Source of the DNA: a bacterium
Lineage (GTDB): Bacteria; UBA9089; UBA9088; JAGUXG01
Reading direction: 5' to 3'
Length of the DNA stretch: 10,196 nucleotides
Assembly: GCA_020061965.1 (NCBI GenBank)
Contig: JAGUXG010000130.1
Span: forward strand, 1 to 10,196
Positions 1 to 5,776 of the stretch are shown here, piece after piece; the stretch's first letter is position 1; every line of letters begins with the position of its first letter. A model generated the notes under the pieces. The model ran no database searches, was not told the origin of the DNA, and saw nothing but the letters and a program-made list of their open reading frames with translations. Made by a program: the position numbers and the translations under genes.

Positions 1-97
1 AGGTTGAAGGAGTAGAACAAATAACATCCAAACATACAACTTACAACATCCTAAACTTACAATCACTTTCTTTGTAAACCTGATTTACTTGGGTATA
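1..97 (+). repeat. Dispersed ~100-bp repeat, copy 1 (cut by window edge)
   Basis: This is the left-edge copy of a repeat found three times in the window (also 1336-1435 and, inverted, 10088-10196). Bases 71-97 match 1409-1435 exactly, and the inverted third copy there with one change (ACTTGGG to ACGTGGG). The core contains the small inverted repeat GTAAA-cctga-TTTAC. The left part is made of degenerate 7-bp units in both orientations. The repeat runs into the corC reading frame: the last codons of corC (Ile-Pro-Lys-stop) lie inside it. The full left end is outside the window. Confidence 0.85.
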
Positions 98-1293
98 CTT
101 TCTGCCTGCTGAACGTTCACCCTTACCTTATATATCTTTTTCTTGTCTGCCTTTTCCACAGTCAAGCAAAAGTTCTCTGTCTCTATGCTCTCTCCTTCCT
201 TTGGAATCCTGCCCAGCCTATCTAAAATAAACCCAGAGATGCTTGTCTCTTCGCCCTTTGGCAGTTCAATCCCAAATTCTTCAGAAAGTAAATCTATATC
301 AGTAGAGCCATCAACTAAATATACTCTATCCGATAACCTTTTTACAAGTACTTCTTCTTCATCAAATTCATCATGGATTTCACCCACTATCTCTTCCAGA
401 AGGTCTTCTAATGTGATTAATCCAGAAGTGCCGCCATACTCATCAACTACAATGCCAACATGGACCCTATTCCTTCTAAAGTCAGCCAGACAATCGTCTA
501 TCTTCGCCTGCTCTGGAATAAAATGAGCAAGTTTCATAAATTCTATGGCAGGCAGCTCCTTCTCCTTATCCCAGAAGTTCAGAATGTCCTTTGTGTGAAG
601 GATGCCAATGATGTCATCCAAACCTTCATCATAGATAGGCAACCTTGAGAATCCGCTCCTTTCCACTACTTCAATCACCTTTGATAAAGGTGTTTCTGCA
701 GAGACTGTTATCATTTCTGTCCTTCTGGTCATTATCTCAGAGACCCTTCTTTCAGAAAGAGAGAGGACATTTACCACCATATCCTCTTCGCTTGCCTCAA
801 GAACCCCTTCTTTCTCTGCTTCTTTTACTAAAAGTTCAATCTCCCCACGGGTTATCTTCTCTCTCTCTAATTTAAAGAAAGAGACAAGAGAGGTGAAAGG
901 GAATATGGCCCTATAAGCTAAATTTATCTGCCAGAAGAATAAGCGGATAAGATGGCTTGAAAACCTTCTAAAGACAGTCTTTGGAATAATCTCACAGAAA
1001 AGAAGAACAAAGAGAGAAAGCCCTGCCTCCGTAATCAAAAGGTTTTTGCCAAAGATAGAGGTGACAAGGCAGGAGGCAGTGATAATCCCAAGGTTTACAG
1101 CAATAAGCATGGCCGCCACAAAGCGGTGTATCTCCTTGGTGAGGATATGATGGCAAACCACTGCCCAGGAGACACCTCTTTCTGCTAAGTTCCTCACCTT
1201 GATCCTATTTATTGAAAGCATGCCTATCTCAGCCCCTGAGAAGAAAGCAGCCATAGCCAAACCTATTGGAATTCCAATCCACAATATACTCAT
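85..1293 (-). CDS. CorC/CNNM-family CBS-domain membrane protein (hemolysin-like)
   Basis: A 402-residue inner-membrane protein of the CNNM/CorC (TlyC, YfjD-type) family, whose members are linked to Mg2+ and cation transport. The N-terminal DUF21 transmembrane domain covers about residues 1-140, with the family motifs AFFSGAE (16-22) and EIIPKT (101-106). Paired CBS domains, expected to bind an adenine nucleotide, follow at about 180-310, including VSEIMTRRTEM and the conserved DEYGGTSGLITLEDLLEE block (284-301). A CorC_HlyC accessory domain covers about 315-395. All domains are present and the length is normal for the family. No Shine-Dalgarno sequence precedes the ATG; a TATAAT lies 9 bases upstream. 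The last three residues and the stop codon are supplied by the dispersed repeat, so the native C-terminus may have differed. The gene follows serS on the same strand. Substrate cannot be read from sequence. Confidence 0.93.
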   Translation of the reverse strand: MSILWIGIPIGLAMAAFFSGAEIGMLSINRIKVRNLAERGVSWAVVCHHILTKEIHRFVAAMLIAVNLGIITASCLVTSIFGKNLLITEAGLSLFVLLFCEIIPKTVFRRFSSHLIRLFFWQINLAYRAIFPFTSLVSFFKLEREKITRGEIELLVKEAEKEGVLEASEEDMVVNVLSLSERRVSEIMTRRTEMITVSAETPLSKVIEVVERSGFSRLPIYDEGLDDIIGILHTKDILNFWDKEKELPAIEFMKLAHFIPEQAKIDDCLADFRRNRVHVGIVVDEYGGTSGLITLEDLLEEIVGEIHDEFDEEEVLVKRLSDRVYLVDGSTDIDLLSEEFGIELPKGEETSISGFILDRLGRIPKEGESIETENFCLTVEKADKKKIYKVRVNVQQAESIPK

Positions 1294-1302
1294 TTAACAC
1301 TA

Positions 1303-1308
1303 ATTATA
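1303..1308 (-). promoter_or_regulatory. Possible -10 element upstream of corC
   Basis: A perfect TATAAT on the minus strand ends 9 bases before the corC ATG. A start 6-8 bases downstream would give a nearly leaderless transcript, which fits the lack of a Shine-Dalgarno sequence. No good -35 hexamer is seen at 16-18 bases spacing, and TATAAT occurs by chance in AT-rich DNA, so this is only a candidate. Confidence 0.35.
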
Positions 1309-1335
1309 CCCAAAAGCAACAGGTCTAGCGAAGAT

Positions 1336-1435
1336 TTTTGTTGTAGGTTGTAAGTTGTAGGTTGAAGAAGTAAAATAAATAACATCCTAAACTTACAACC
1401 TCAGTCTCTTTGTAAACCTGATTTACTTGGGTATA
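1336..1435 (+). repeat. Dispersed ~100-bp repeat, copy 2
   Basis: The most complete copy inside the window. It opens with TTTT and then four 7-bp units of GTTGTAR type starting at 1340, 1347, 1354 and 1361. It then passes through opposite-strand versions of the unit (ACTTACAAC, near 1391) to the shared core ending TTGGGTATA at 1435. Compared with copies 1 and 3 it lacks one block of about 14-22 bases between two AACAT words, which looks like loss between short direct repeats. The arms (AGGTTGTAAGTTGTAGG against CCTAAACTTACAACCT) are largely complementary, so the element can form a hairpin. It overlaps the 3' end of serS by 35 bases. Confidence 0.88.
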
Positions 1436-2702
1436 ATAGGTAACTGTCCCTATTATTCATATAGTAATGCAAAGCTTCAGGTATCATAATAGTGCCATCC
1501 GCATTCTGAAAGTTTTCTAAGATAGCAGCAACAGTTCTTCCGATAGCCAAGCCTGAGCCATTTAAGGTATGAAGATACTCAGGTTTTGCTCCAGGGTCCG
1601 GTCTATACTTCATATTGCACCTTCTTGCTTGAAAATCCTCAAAGTTTGAGCAGGAGGATATCTCCACAAAGGCATCTAATCCAGGCATCCAGGCCTCTAA
1701 GTCATAAGTCTTTGAGGCAGAAAATCCAAGGTCGCCTGTGCATAGAGCCACGACCCGATAAGATAAATTCAGCCTCTTTAGGACCTCCTCTGCATCTAAA
1801 AGCAGTCTTTCAAGGTGAGAGTATGAATCCTCTGGCTTGACAAGCCTTACCAATTCAACTTTATCAAACTGATGCTGTCTGATGAGGCCCCTGGACTCTT
1901 TTCCATAAGTGCCTGCCTCTTTTCTGAAGCATGGCGTATAAGCTGTGTAGAGCAAAGGCAGGTCTTTGGCTTGCAATATCTCATTCCTATGTATATTTGT
2001 CAGGGGAACCTCTGCTGTCGGAATGAGCCAATAGTCTGTATCTGAAAGCCTGAACAGGTCATCAGCAAACTTTGGCAGCTGTCCTGTGCCAGTCATTGTC
2101 TCGGAGTTGACTAAGAATGGAGGAGAGACCTCTTTATAGCCATGCTCCTTTGTATGCAAATCAAGCATAAAGTTTATGAGTGCCCTTTCTAATCTTGCCC
2201 CAGCTCCCATAAAGAGGCTGAACCTGCTGCCGGTTATCTTTGTTGCTCTCTTACTATCTAAAATTCCTAAGGCTTCTCCCAATTCCCAATGTGGCTTTGG
2301 CTTAAAGCTGAACTGCGGCCTTTTCCCCCAGGCCCTTACTTCTTTATTGCTATAAGCATCTTTCCCAAGTGGAACTGTGCTATGAGGAATATTGGGAAGC
2401 TGTAAGACAATTTTAGAAAACTCATCATCTTTTTCAGAAAGCTCTACATCCACCCCTTTTATCTTAATTGATATTGCCTTTGTCTGGTCTATAATTACAG
2501 ATTTTTTGTCTCTATCAGCCTTGTTTATCTCTTCTTGCAGAGTATTCCTTTTAGACCTCAACTCATTAGCCTGCTGAATAAGACTCCTCCTCTGGCTTTC
2601 TAAAACAAAAAGATGTTCAAGATTCTCCTCTGATGCTCCACGCAACCTTAAACCATTCCTCACCACCTCAGGATTTTCTCTAATAAGTTTTATATCAATC
2701 AT
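1401..2702 (-). CDS. serS: Seryl-tRNA synthetase
   Basis: This cytoplasmic class II aminoacyl-tRNA synthetase charges tRNA-Ser with serine. The N-terminal two-helix coiled-coil arm that grips tRNA-Ser covers about residues 28-100. The catalytic core has TAEVPLTN (229-236), motif 2 (FRKEAG at 259-264 through the RQHQFDKVE segment ending at 283), the SSCSNFEDFQARR segment (349-361) and motif 3 (NGSGLAIGRTVAAILEN, 381-397). At 433 residues it is a normal length. Homologues usually end shortly after the IPEALHYYM block (408-415). Here the final residues, from about Tyr424 to Asp433 plus the TGA stop, are encoded by the dispersed repeat, so this tail is probably acquired. There is no Shine-Dalgarno sequence: the ATG lies 5 bases from the end of the inverted-repeat element at 2708-2914, which must therefore contribute the leader. 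Confidence 0.97.
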   Translation of the reverse strand: MIDIKLIRENPEVVRNGLRLRGASEENLEHLFVLESQRRSLIQQANELRSKRNTLQEEINKADRDKKSVIIDQTKAISIKIKGVDVELSEKDDEFSKIVLQLPNIPHSTVPLGKDAYSNKEVRAWGKRPQFSFKPKPHWELGEALGILDSKRATKITGSRFSLFMGAGARLERALINFMLDLHTKEHGYKEVSPPFLVNSETMTGTGQLPKFADDLFRLSDTDYWLIPTAEVPLTNIHRNEILQAKDLPLLYTAYTPCFRKEAGTYGKESRGLIRQHQFDKVELVRLVKPEDSYSHLERLLLDAEEVLKRLNLSYRVVALCTGDLGFSASKTYDLEAWMPGLDAFVEISSCSNFEDFQARRCNMKYRPDPGAKPEYLHTLNGSGLAIGRTVAAILENFQNADGTIMIPEALHYYMNNRDSYLLYPSKSGLQRD

Positions 2703-2707
2703 TTTTT

Positions 2708-2914
2708 GTAACTATTTACTCATCTGAAGTAAAATTAAAAAGGATTCAAGGGGTGGAGTGGTCAAGCGAAAGAAAGATTTGTTAATTCTTCAAACACTTG
2801 AATCCTGTCCCCCCTTGACCCCTTTTTTGCAATGGATTCCTTCACTTGGGTAAATAGTTACTCCTGGTTTACAGTTAGAAATGAAAGATATGCTTCAGAT
2901 GAGTAAATAGTTAC
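2708..2914. mobile_element. Inverted-repeat-bounded element, MITE-like
   Basis: A 22-bp sequence at 2708-2729, beginning GTAACTATTTAC and ending CTGAAG, is repeated perfectly and inverted at 2893-2914. These bound 207 bp with no plausible gene. A third partial copy, GTAAATAGTTAC, lies inside at 2850-2861. The interior also holds AGGATTCAAG (2741-2750) facing CTTGAATCCT (2800-2809), and GGTCAAG facing CTTGACC; these arms interleave, so alternative hairpins are possible. No target-site duplication is seen outside the termini. The right terminus encodes the last residues and stop of the truncated DUF2723 gene, and the left terminus stops 5 bases before the serS ATG. I infer a small non-autonomous mobile or REP-like element. 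A remnant of stacked insertions is also possible. Confidence 0.6.
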
Positions 2915-3413
2915 GAGATCTTGGACTTTGAACTTTGGATTTAAGATTTATGGTTTCCTGCCAAAGAATCAGAAGAAAAATGATAAGAATAGAGAAAAAG
3001 GCATACATAGCATAAGTCTTTGAATAACTTGCCACCCTAAAGAAGGTCCAGGAGAAAGAAAATGAAAAGGCTGCTGATATTGAAAAAAGGAGAGAAACTT
3101 GAAGTTTTACAAGAAGAAGATATAGAATAGTTGAGACAAGAGAGGCAAATATGGCAGAGCTTAAGGTTATTCTCATGCCAATATTTGAGATAGGGATATA
3201 GGAGAAAAGATGGTTAAGTAGAGTATATAAAGGATAGCCTGATGGATGTGGAATCCCCAAAACATAGGCAGAAGTGATAAAATCCCCTGAATCTCCAAAG
3301 GTTACCGTGGATGGAAGAATTAAAAGATAGACCAAATATGAAACAAAAAATATAAAAAGACCTACTAAATATTGGTTTATCTCCATGCCTTTATTATGAA
3401 TAGACCTCTTCAT
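2895..3413 (-). CDS. Truncated DUF2723 membrane protein (glycosyltransferase-like), probable gene remnant
   Basis: The reading frame carries the N-terminal part of a DUF2723-type integral membrane protein, a family related to protein O-mannosyltransferase-like GT-C enzymes. The first membrane helix is followed by the diagnostic loop TFGDSGDFITSAY then GIPHPSGYPLYTLL, which holds the acidic GDSG site and the HPxGYP motif. Three or four further hydrophobic segments follow. Family members normally continue for several hundred residues; here the frame ends after about 170. Its last ~18 residues are encoded by a 7-bp-period array (2921-2955) and by the terminus of the inverted-repeat element, which supplies the stop. 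The rest of the gene is not found before serS, so this is most likely inactive. The start is uncertain: ATG at 3413 lies just after a promoter-like sequence, ATG at 3386 is equally possible, and a TTG at 3449 overlaps that promoter and is less likely. Confidence 0.7.
   Translation of the reverse strand: MKRSIHNKGMEINQYLVGLFIFFVSYLVYLLILPSTVTFGDSGDFITSAYVLGIPHPSGYPLYTLLNHLFSYIPISNIGMRITLSSAIFASLVSTILYLLLVKLQVSLLFSISAAFSFSFSWTFFRVASYSKTYAMYAFFSILIIFLLILWQETINLKSKVQSPRSRNYLLI
2921..2955. repeat. 7-bp-period array, TTGRACT type
   Basis: Five units in exact 7-base register start at 2921, 2928, 2935, 2942 and 2949. The first two are TTGGACT and TTGAACT, the next is TTGGATT, and later units decay but keep a T at the first and last positions. 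The array encodes the aberrant C-terminal tail of the truncated DUF2723 protein and lies 6 bases from the inverted-repeat element. Confidence 0.6.
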
Positions 3414-3420
3414 CTCTTTG

Positions 3421-3449
3421 AGTATAGTATAAGATTTGATGTAGAGCAA
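3421..3449 (-). promoter_or_regulatory. Candidate sigma-70-type promoter for the DUF2723 remnant
   Basis: On the minus strand TTGCTC (3444-3449) is followed after 17 bases by TATACT (3421-3426). The -10 matches five of six consensus bases and the -35 three of six. Transcription would begin at about 3414, almost on the ATG at 3413. This assumes a standard housekeeping sigma factor and is unsupported beyond spacing and match. Confidence 0.35.
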
Positions 3450-3700
3450 GATTTTTTTGTGTAATCCACAAATGATAATGATAATGTCCTACTCAACTTC
3501 GACAAAGATCTAAACCAAAATATTCAAAGATTACCTTCTTTTCATTAGGCTTACTGCAAAATAATAAAATTTAGCTATGGTAGAGAATACCTTCAAAGAT
3601 AAGTTAAAGGTTTAATCTTTACTTGCCGATATATTTAGTATCCCTGTATCCCTCCTAAATTTTTAGAAAAAAAGAGGTTATGGATAAAAGAGTTATCTTC
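3450..3700. other. Non-coding stretch between rpoZ and the DUF2723 remnant
   Basis: No credible gene is seen on either strand. On the minus strand there is a T-run just after rpoZ (complement of the A-run at 3665-3671) preceded by only weakly pairing sequence, so a terminator is possible but not convincing. An AGGAGG-like word near 3650-3655 is not followed by a usable start codon and open frame. No riboswitch fold was recognised. Confidence 0.4.
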
Positions 3701-3895
3701 TTATCTCTCAGGCTCTTTGTATTGGATCTTGCCTTCTAATTTTTCTTGCAGGGCAATAGGAATCACCTTCTTTGTCTCTAATTCTATATCAGAAACAGCG
3801 CCCCTTCCCAGCTCCTTTGCCCTCTCAGCCAGGATATTCACCAACTTAAATCTATTCCCTATACCCTCCAAAAGTTTTTCAATGTCATACAACAT
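3701..3895 (-). CDS. rpoZ: RNA polymerase omega subunit
   Basis: A 64-residue protein with the omega-subunit pattern. Helical residues 11-34, including the segment NRFKLVNILAERAKELGRGA, match the conserved core that wraps the C-terminal tail of beta-prime and aids polymerase assembly. It is a usual size for the short forms of the family. A clear Shine-Dalgarno AGGAGG (complement of 3903-3908) lies 7 bases before the ATG. The gene sits 35 bases downstream of gmk, the common gmk-rpoZ order in bacteria, which supports both calls. The gap between them holds part of a small 7-bp repeat that overlaps the gmk stop. Confidence 0.93.
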   Translation of the reverse strand: MLYDIEKLLEGIGNRFKLVNILAERAKELGRGAVSDIELETKKVIPIALQEKLEGKIQYKEPER

Positions 3896-3924
3896 CTCTT
3901 TTCCTCCTTTTTATAGTAATCTTT

Positions 3925-3938
3925 CAGCTATCAGCTAT
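3925..3938. repeat. Two-unit 7-bp repeat, CAGCTAT type, at the gmk stop
   Basis: CAGCTAT occurs twice in direct tandem (3925-3931 and 3932-3938). On the minus strand each unit reads ATAGCTG. The gmk frame runs into it and terminates at a TGA that spans the junction of the two units (3931-3933). Only two units are present, so on its own this would be weak; the same period in other spacers makes it notable. Confidence 0.5.
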
Positions 3939-4500
3939 TTTTATATGTGACGACTGAACGCTTTTCCTTTTCAATTATCTCTTTTATCATAGAGATTGTC
4001 TTTTCTATATCCTCATTTACTACCCTATAATCGTAATTTTCTGATCTCTTTATCTCCATCTCAGCCCTTTTAAACCTCTCAATAAGCTCTTTTTCGCTAT
4101 CTCTCTTCCTCTCAACCAACCTTTTTTTCAACTCTAAGATTGAAGGTGGAGTAAGAAATATGAGAATTGCCTCTGGATATAGAGCCTTTATCGCTTCTGC
4201 CCCATCAACATCTATATCCAAAAGAATGTCTGATCCTTCATTTAATAGGGAATCAAATTCAGCCCTTGGCGTTCCATAGTAGTTTCCGAAGAAACTTGCC
4301 CATTCTATAAGCTCTGCCTTGGCTATCATATCCTCAAACTTTTCTTTCAAGACAAAGCGATATTTTCCTTCTCCCAAGCCTTCCCTCTGCGTCCTTGTGG
4401 TAAAGGAAGGAGAGATCTTAAAAGTAGGGAAAATCTCGAGTAGTTTTTTAGCGATAGTCGTCTTTCCTCCGCCAGAGGGAGAAGATATAACTACAATCAT
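3931..4500 (-). CDS. gmk: Guanylate kinase
   Basis: This cytosolic enzyme transfers phosphate from ATP to GMP to make GDP. The P-loop is SPSGGGKTT (residues 7-15). The GMP-binding segment has TTRTQREG (34-41), EWASFFGNYYGTP (66-78) and LDIDVDGA (94-101). The lid and arginine-rich region follows PPS at 118-120, and NYDYRVVNED (155-164) matches the conserved C-terminal NYDYVVVND-type block. At 189 residues the length is typical. The P-loop has GGGKTT where many homologues have GVGKGT or GVGKST, still consistent with nucleotide binding. The ATG begins one base after the truA stop, with GAGGTAAGG upstream as a ribosome binding site. The last residues (Lys-Asn-Ser-stop) come from an intergenic repeat. 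Confidence 0.96.
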   Translation of the reverse strand: MIVVISSPSGGGKTTIAKKLLEIFPTFKISPSFTTRTQREGLGEGKYRFVLKEKFEDMIAKAELIEWASFFGNYYGTPRAEFDSLLNEGSDILLDIDVDGAEAIKALYPEAILIFLTPPSILELKKRLVERKRDSEKELIERFKRAEMEIKRSENYDYRVVNEDIEKTISMIKEIIEKEKRSVVTYKNS

Positions 4501-4501
4501 T

Positions 4502-5239
4502 TTAATACCTTACCTCAGAGAGCGAAAGCCCCAAAGCTGGAACAATAAATGGTTTTTCTGCTCTCTTGGAAAGAATCTCTTTCAGATACAGAACATCCTT
4601 TTTGAGCCTACCAACCTCAAGAATGCCACCCATTATTGTCCTGATCATCTTGGGCAAGAAGCTATCACCAGTAATATCAAAGAGAATAAGCCTCTCTTTA
4701 TGCTCTCCCAATCTTCTTTTAATCTTTATCTCTTTTATCTCCCTGTAAGGATTTCGCCAGGCCCCTTGAGCAGAAAAAGGAGAAAAGTCATGTCTTCCAA
4801 TGATAAATCTTGATGCCTCTTGCATCTTTCTAATATTAAGTGAATAAGGATAAAAATAAGAATATCTTCGTAAGAAGACCGACTTCTTTTCTTGGTTTAA
4901 GATAGTATATCTATAAACCCTCTCCTTTGCATGTCTTGGATTAAAATCAAGGCTTACTTCTGTAGCTTCCAGAACCACAATGTCCTTAGGAAGAACAGAA
5001 TTCAAAGCCATTCTTATCTCCTCTGGTGTCATTTTAGAATCGGTAGAGAAGGTGACAACCTGGGCCTCTGCGTGTGCACCCCTATCAATCCTTGACGCAC
5101 CATTTGTCTGTACCTCTTCTTTGGTTATCTTAAGTAAAGCCTCTTCTAATCTACCTTGTACACTTGGCTTATCCTTCTGCCTCTGAAAGCCATAGTAATC
5201 TGTCCCATCATAAGAAAGGGTGAGCTTTATTCTTCTCAT
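4502..5239 (-). CDS. truA: tRNA pseudouridine(38-40) synthase TruA
   Basis: This enzyme converts uridines 38-40 of the tRNA anticodon stem to pseudouridine. The N-terminal LSYDGTDYYGFQRQ (8-21) is the family signature. The catalytic aspartate is Asp52 in SRIDRGAHA (49-57), with Ile and Ala in place of the usual Thr and Val of RTDRGVHA. The conserved tyrosine segment is YRYTIL (109-114). Later blocks are HDFSPFSA (150-157), FLPKMIRTIMGGILEVG (194-210) and the terminal PALGLSL (234-240). At 245 residues it is normal. Its ATG overlaps the rsmD stop in ATGA, with no separate Shine-Dalgarno sequence, which suggests translational coupling. Recognition is secure. Confidence 0.95.
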   Translation of the reverse strand: MRRIKLTLSYDGTDYYGFQRQKDKPSVQGRLEEALLKITKEEVQTNGASRIDRGAHAEAQVVTFSTDSKMTPEEIRMALNSVLPKDIVVLEATEVSLDFNPRHAKERVYRYTILNQEKKSVFLRRYSYFYPYSLNIRKMQEASRFIIGRHDFSPFSAQGAWRNPYREIKEIKIKRRLGEHKERLILFDITGDSFLPKMIRTIMGGILEVGRLKKDVLYLKEILSKRAEKPFIVPALGLSLSEVRY

Positions 5240-5727
5240 TCATAAACATAAAAAGAGAGTGTTGTTTCGCCATATCTCTTCTCTTTTGTACGAACAAAAG
5301 ACTGTACCTTATCTTTCACAGCCTCCTTTTTATGATGTTCAGCAATGATTATTCCTTCTGAATTTAAGATACCAGAAAGGGCGATAGCCTCAAGGGTTTT
5401 ATTTACTAAAAAATCTTTGTATGGCGGACCAAGAAAGATAAGGTCAAACTGCTCCTTTAACTTCCTTATCGCAGAAAATACATCTTTATTCAAAATTTTA
5501 GCCCTCTCTCCAAAACCAATCTCTCCTACTAATTTTCTCAACCTTTCTGCAGTAACTCTATTCTTCTCAACAAAAATAGCTGTTCTTGCACCCCTTTTCA
5601 GTGCTTCAAGACCACATCTGCCTGTTCCAGCATACAGGTCAAGAAAGATTGCATCCCATACCTTATCACCGAGCGATGAAAATAGAGCCTCTCTTACCTT
5701 GGCTAAAATTGGTCTTGGCTGTATCAT
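5236..5727 (-). CDS. rsmD: RsmD-like 16S rRNA (guanine966-N2)-methyltransferase, N-terminally short
   Basis: A Rossmann-fold SAM-dependent methyltransferase of the RsmD family, which methylates G966 of 16S rRNA during 30S assembly. PRPILAKVREALFSSLG (4-20) matches the RPT-x-x-VREALF entry. Motif I is FLDLYAGTGRCGLEALKRGA (28-47) and VEK (53-55) follows. Motif IV is FLGPPY (98-103). Two oddities stand out. First, the usual N-terminal strand pair (about 20 residues, RIIAG-x-x-KGR type) is missing, and an in-frame TGA lies just before the ATG, so it cannot be recovered by another start. Second, motif IV reads GPPY rather than the family's DPPY. Together they suggest reduced activity or decay. 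Upstream are 49 bases of repeat-like sequence and no Shine-Dalgarno site. Downstream it overlaps truA by 4 bases. Confidence 0.85.
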   Translation of the reverse strand: MIQPRPILAKVREALFSSLGDKVWDAIFLDLYAGTGRCGLEALKRGARTAIFVEKNRVTAERLRKLVGEIGFGERAKILNKDVFSAIRKLKEQFDLIFLGPPYKDFLVNKTLEAIALSGILNSEGIIIAEHHKKEAVKDKVQSFVRTKEKRYGETTLSFYVYE

Positions 5728-5776
5728 TATTCACTACAGAGACACAGGGAGGGAAATAATGGATACTGTACTCACT

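Noticed and set aside
71..97. Intrinsic terminator formed by the repeat core
   Set aside because: The GTAAA/TTTAC stem is only 5 bp and is not followed by a T-run on either strand in any copy.
143..875. Plus-strand open frames opposite corC
   Set aside because: They lie wholly antisense to a well-supported CorC/CNNM gene, are rich in Ser, Leu and Pro as expected of complement frames, and show no family motifs.
1409..1436. Outward plus-strand promoter in the repeat core (TATAAT at 1432-1437)
   Set aside because: It would transcribe antisense into serS, the TATAAT is not preserved in copy 1 (TATACT) or copy 3 (TATAAA), and no good -35 is seen.
3450..3700. Riboswitch or small RNA in the gap after rpoZ
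   Set aside because: An AGGAGG-like word and some short complementary stretches are present, but no known aptamer motif, strong hairpin with T-run, or open frame could be supported.
4319..4813. 164-residue plus-strand open frame across gmk and truA
   Set aside because: It spans the antisense of two secure housekeeping genes, crosses their junction, and has no recognisable domain.
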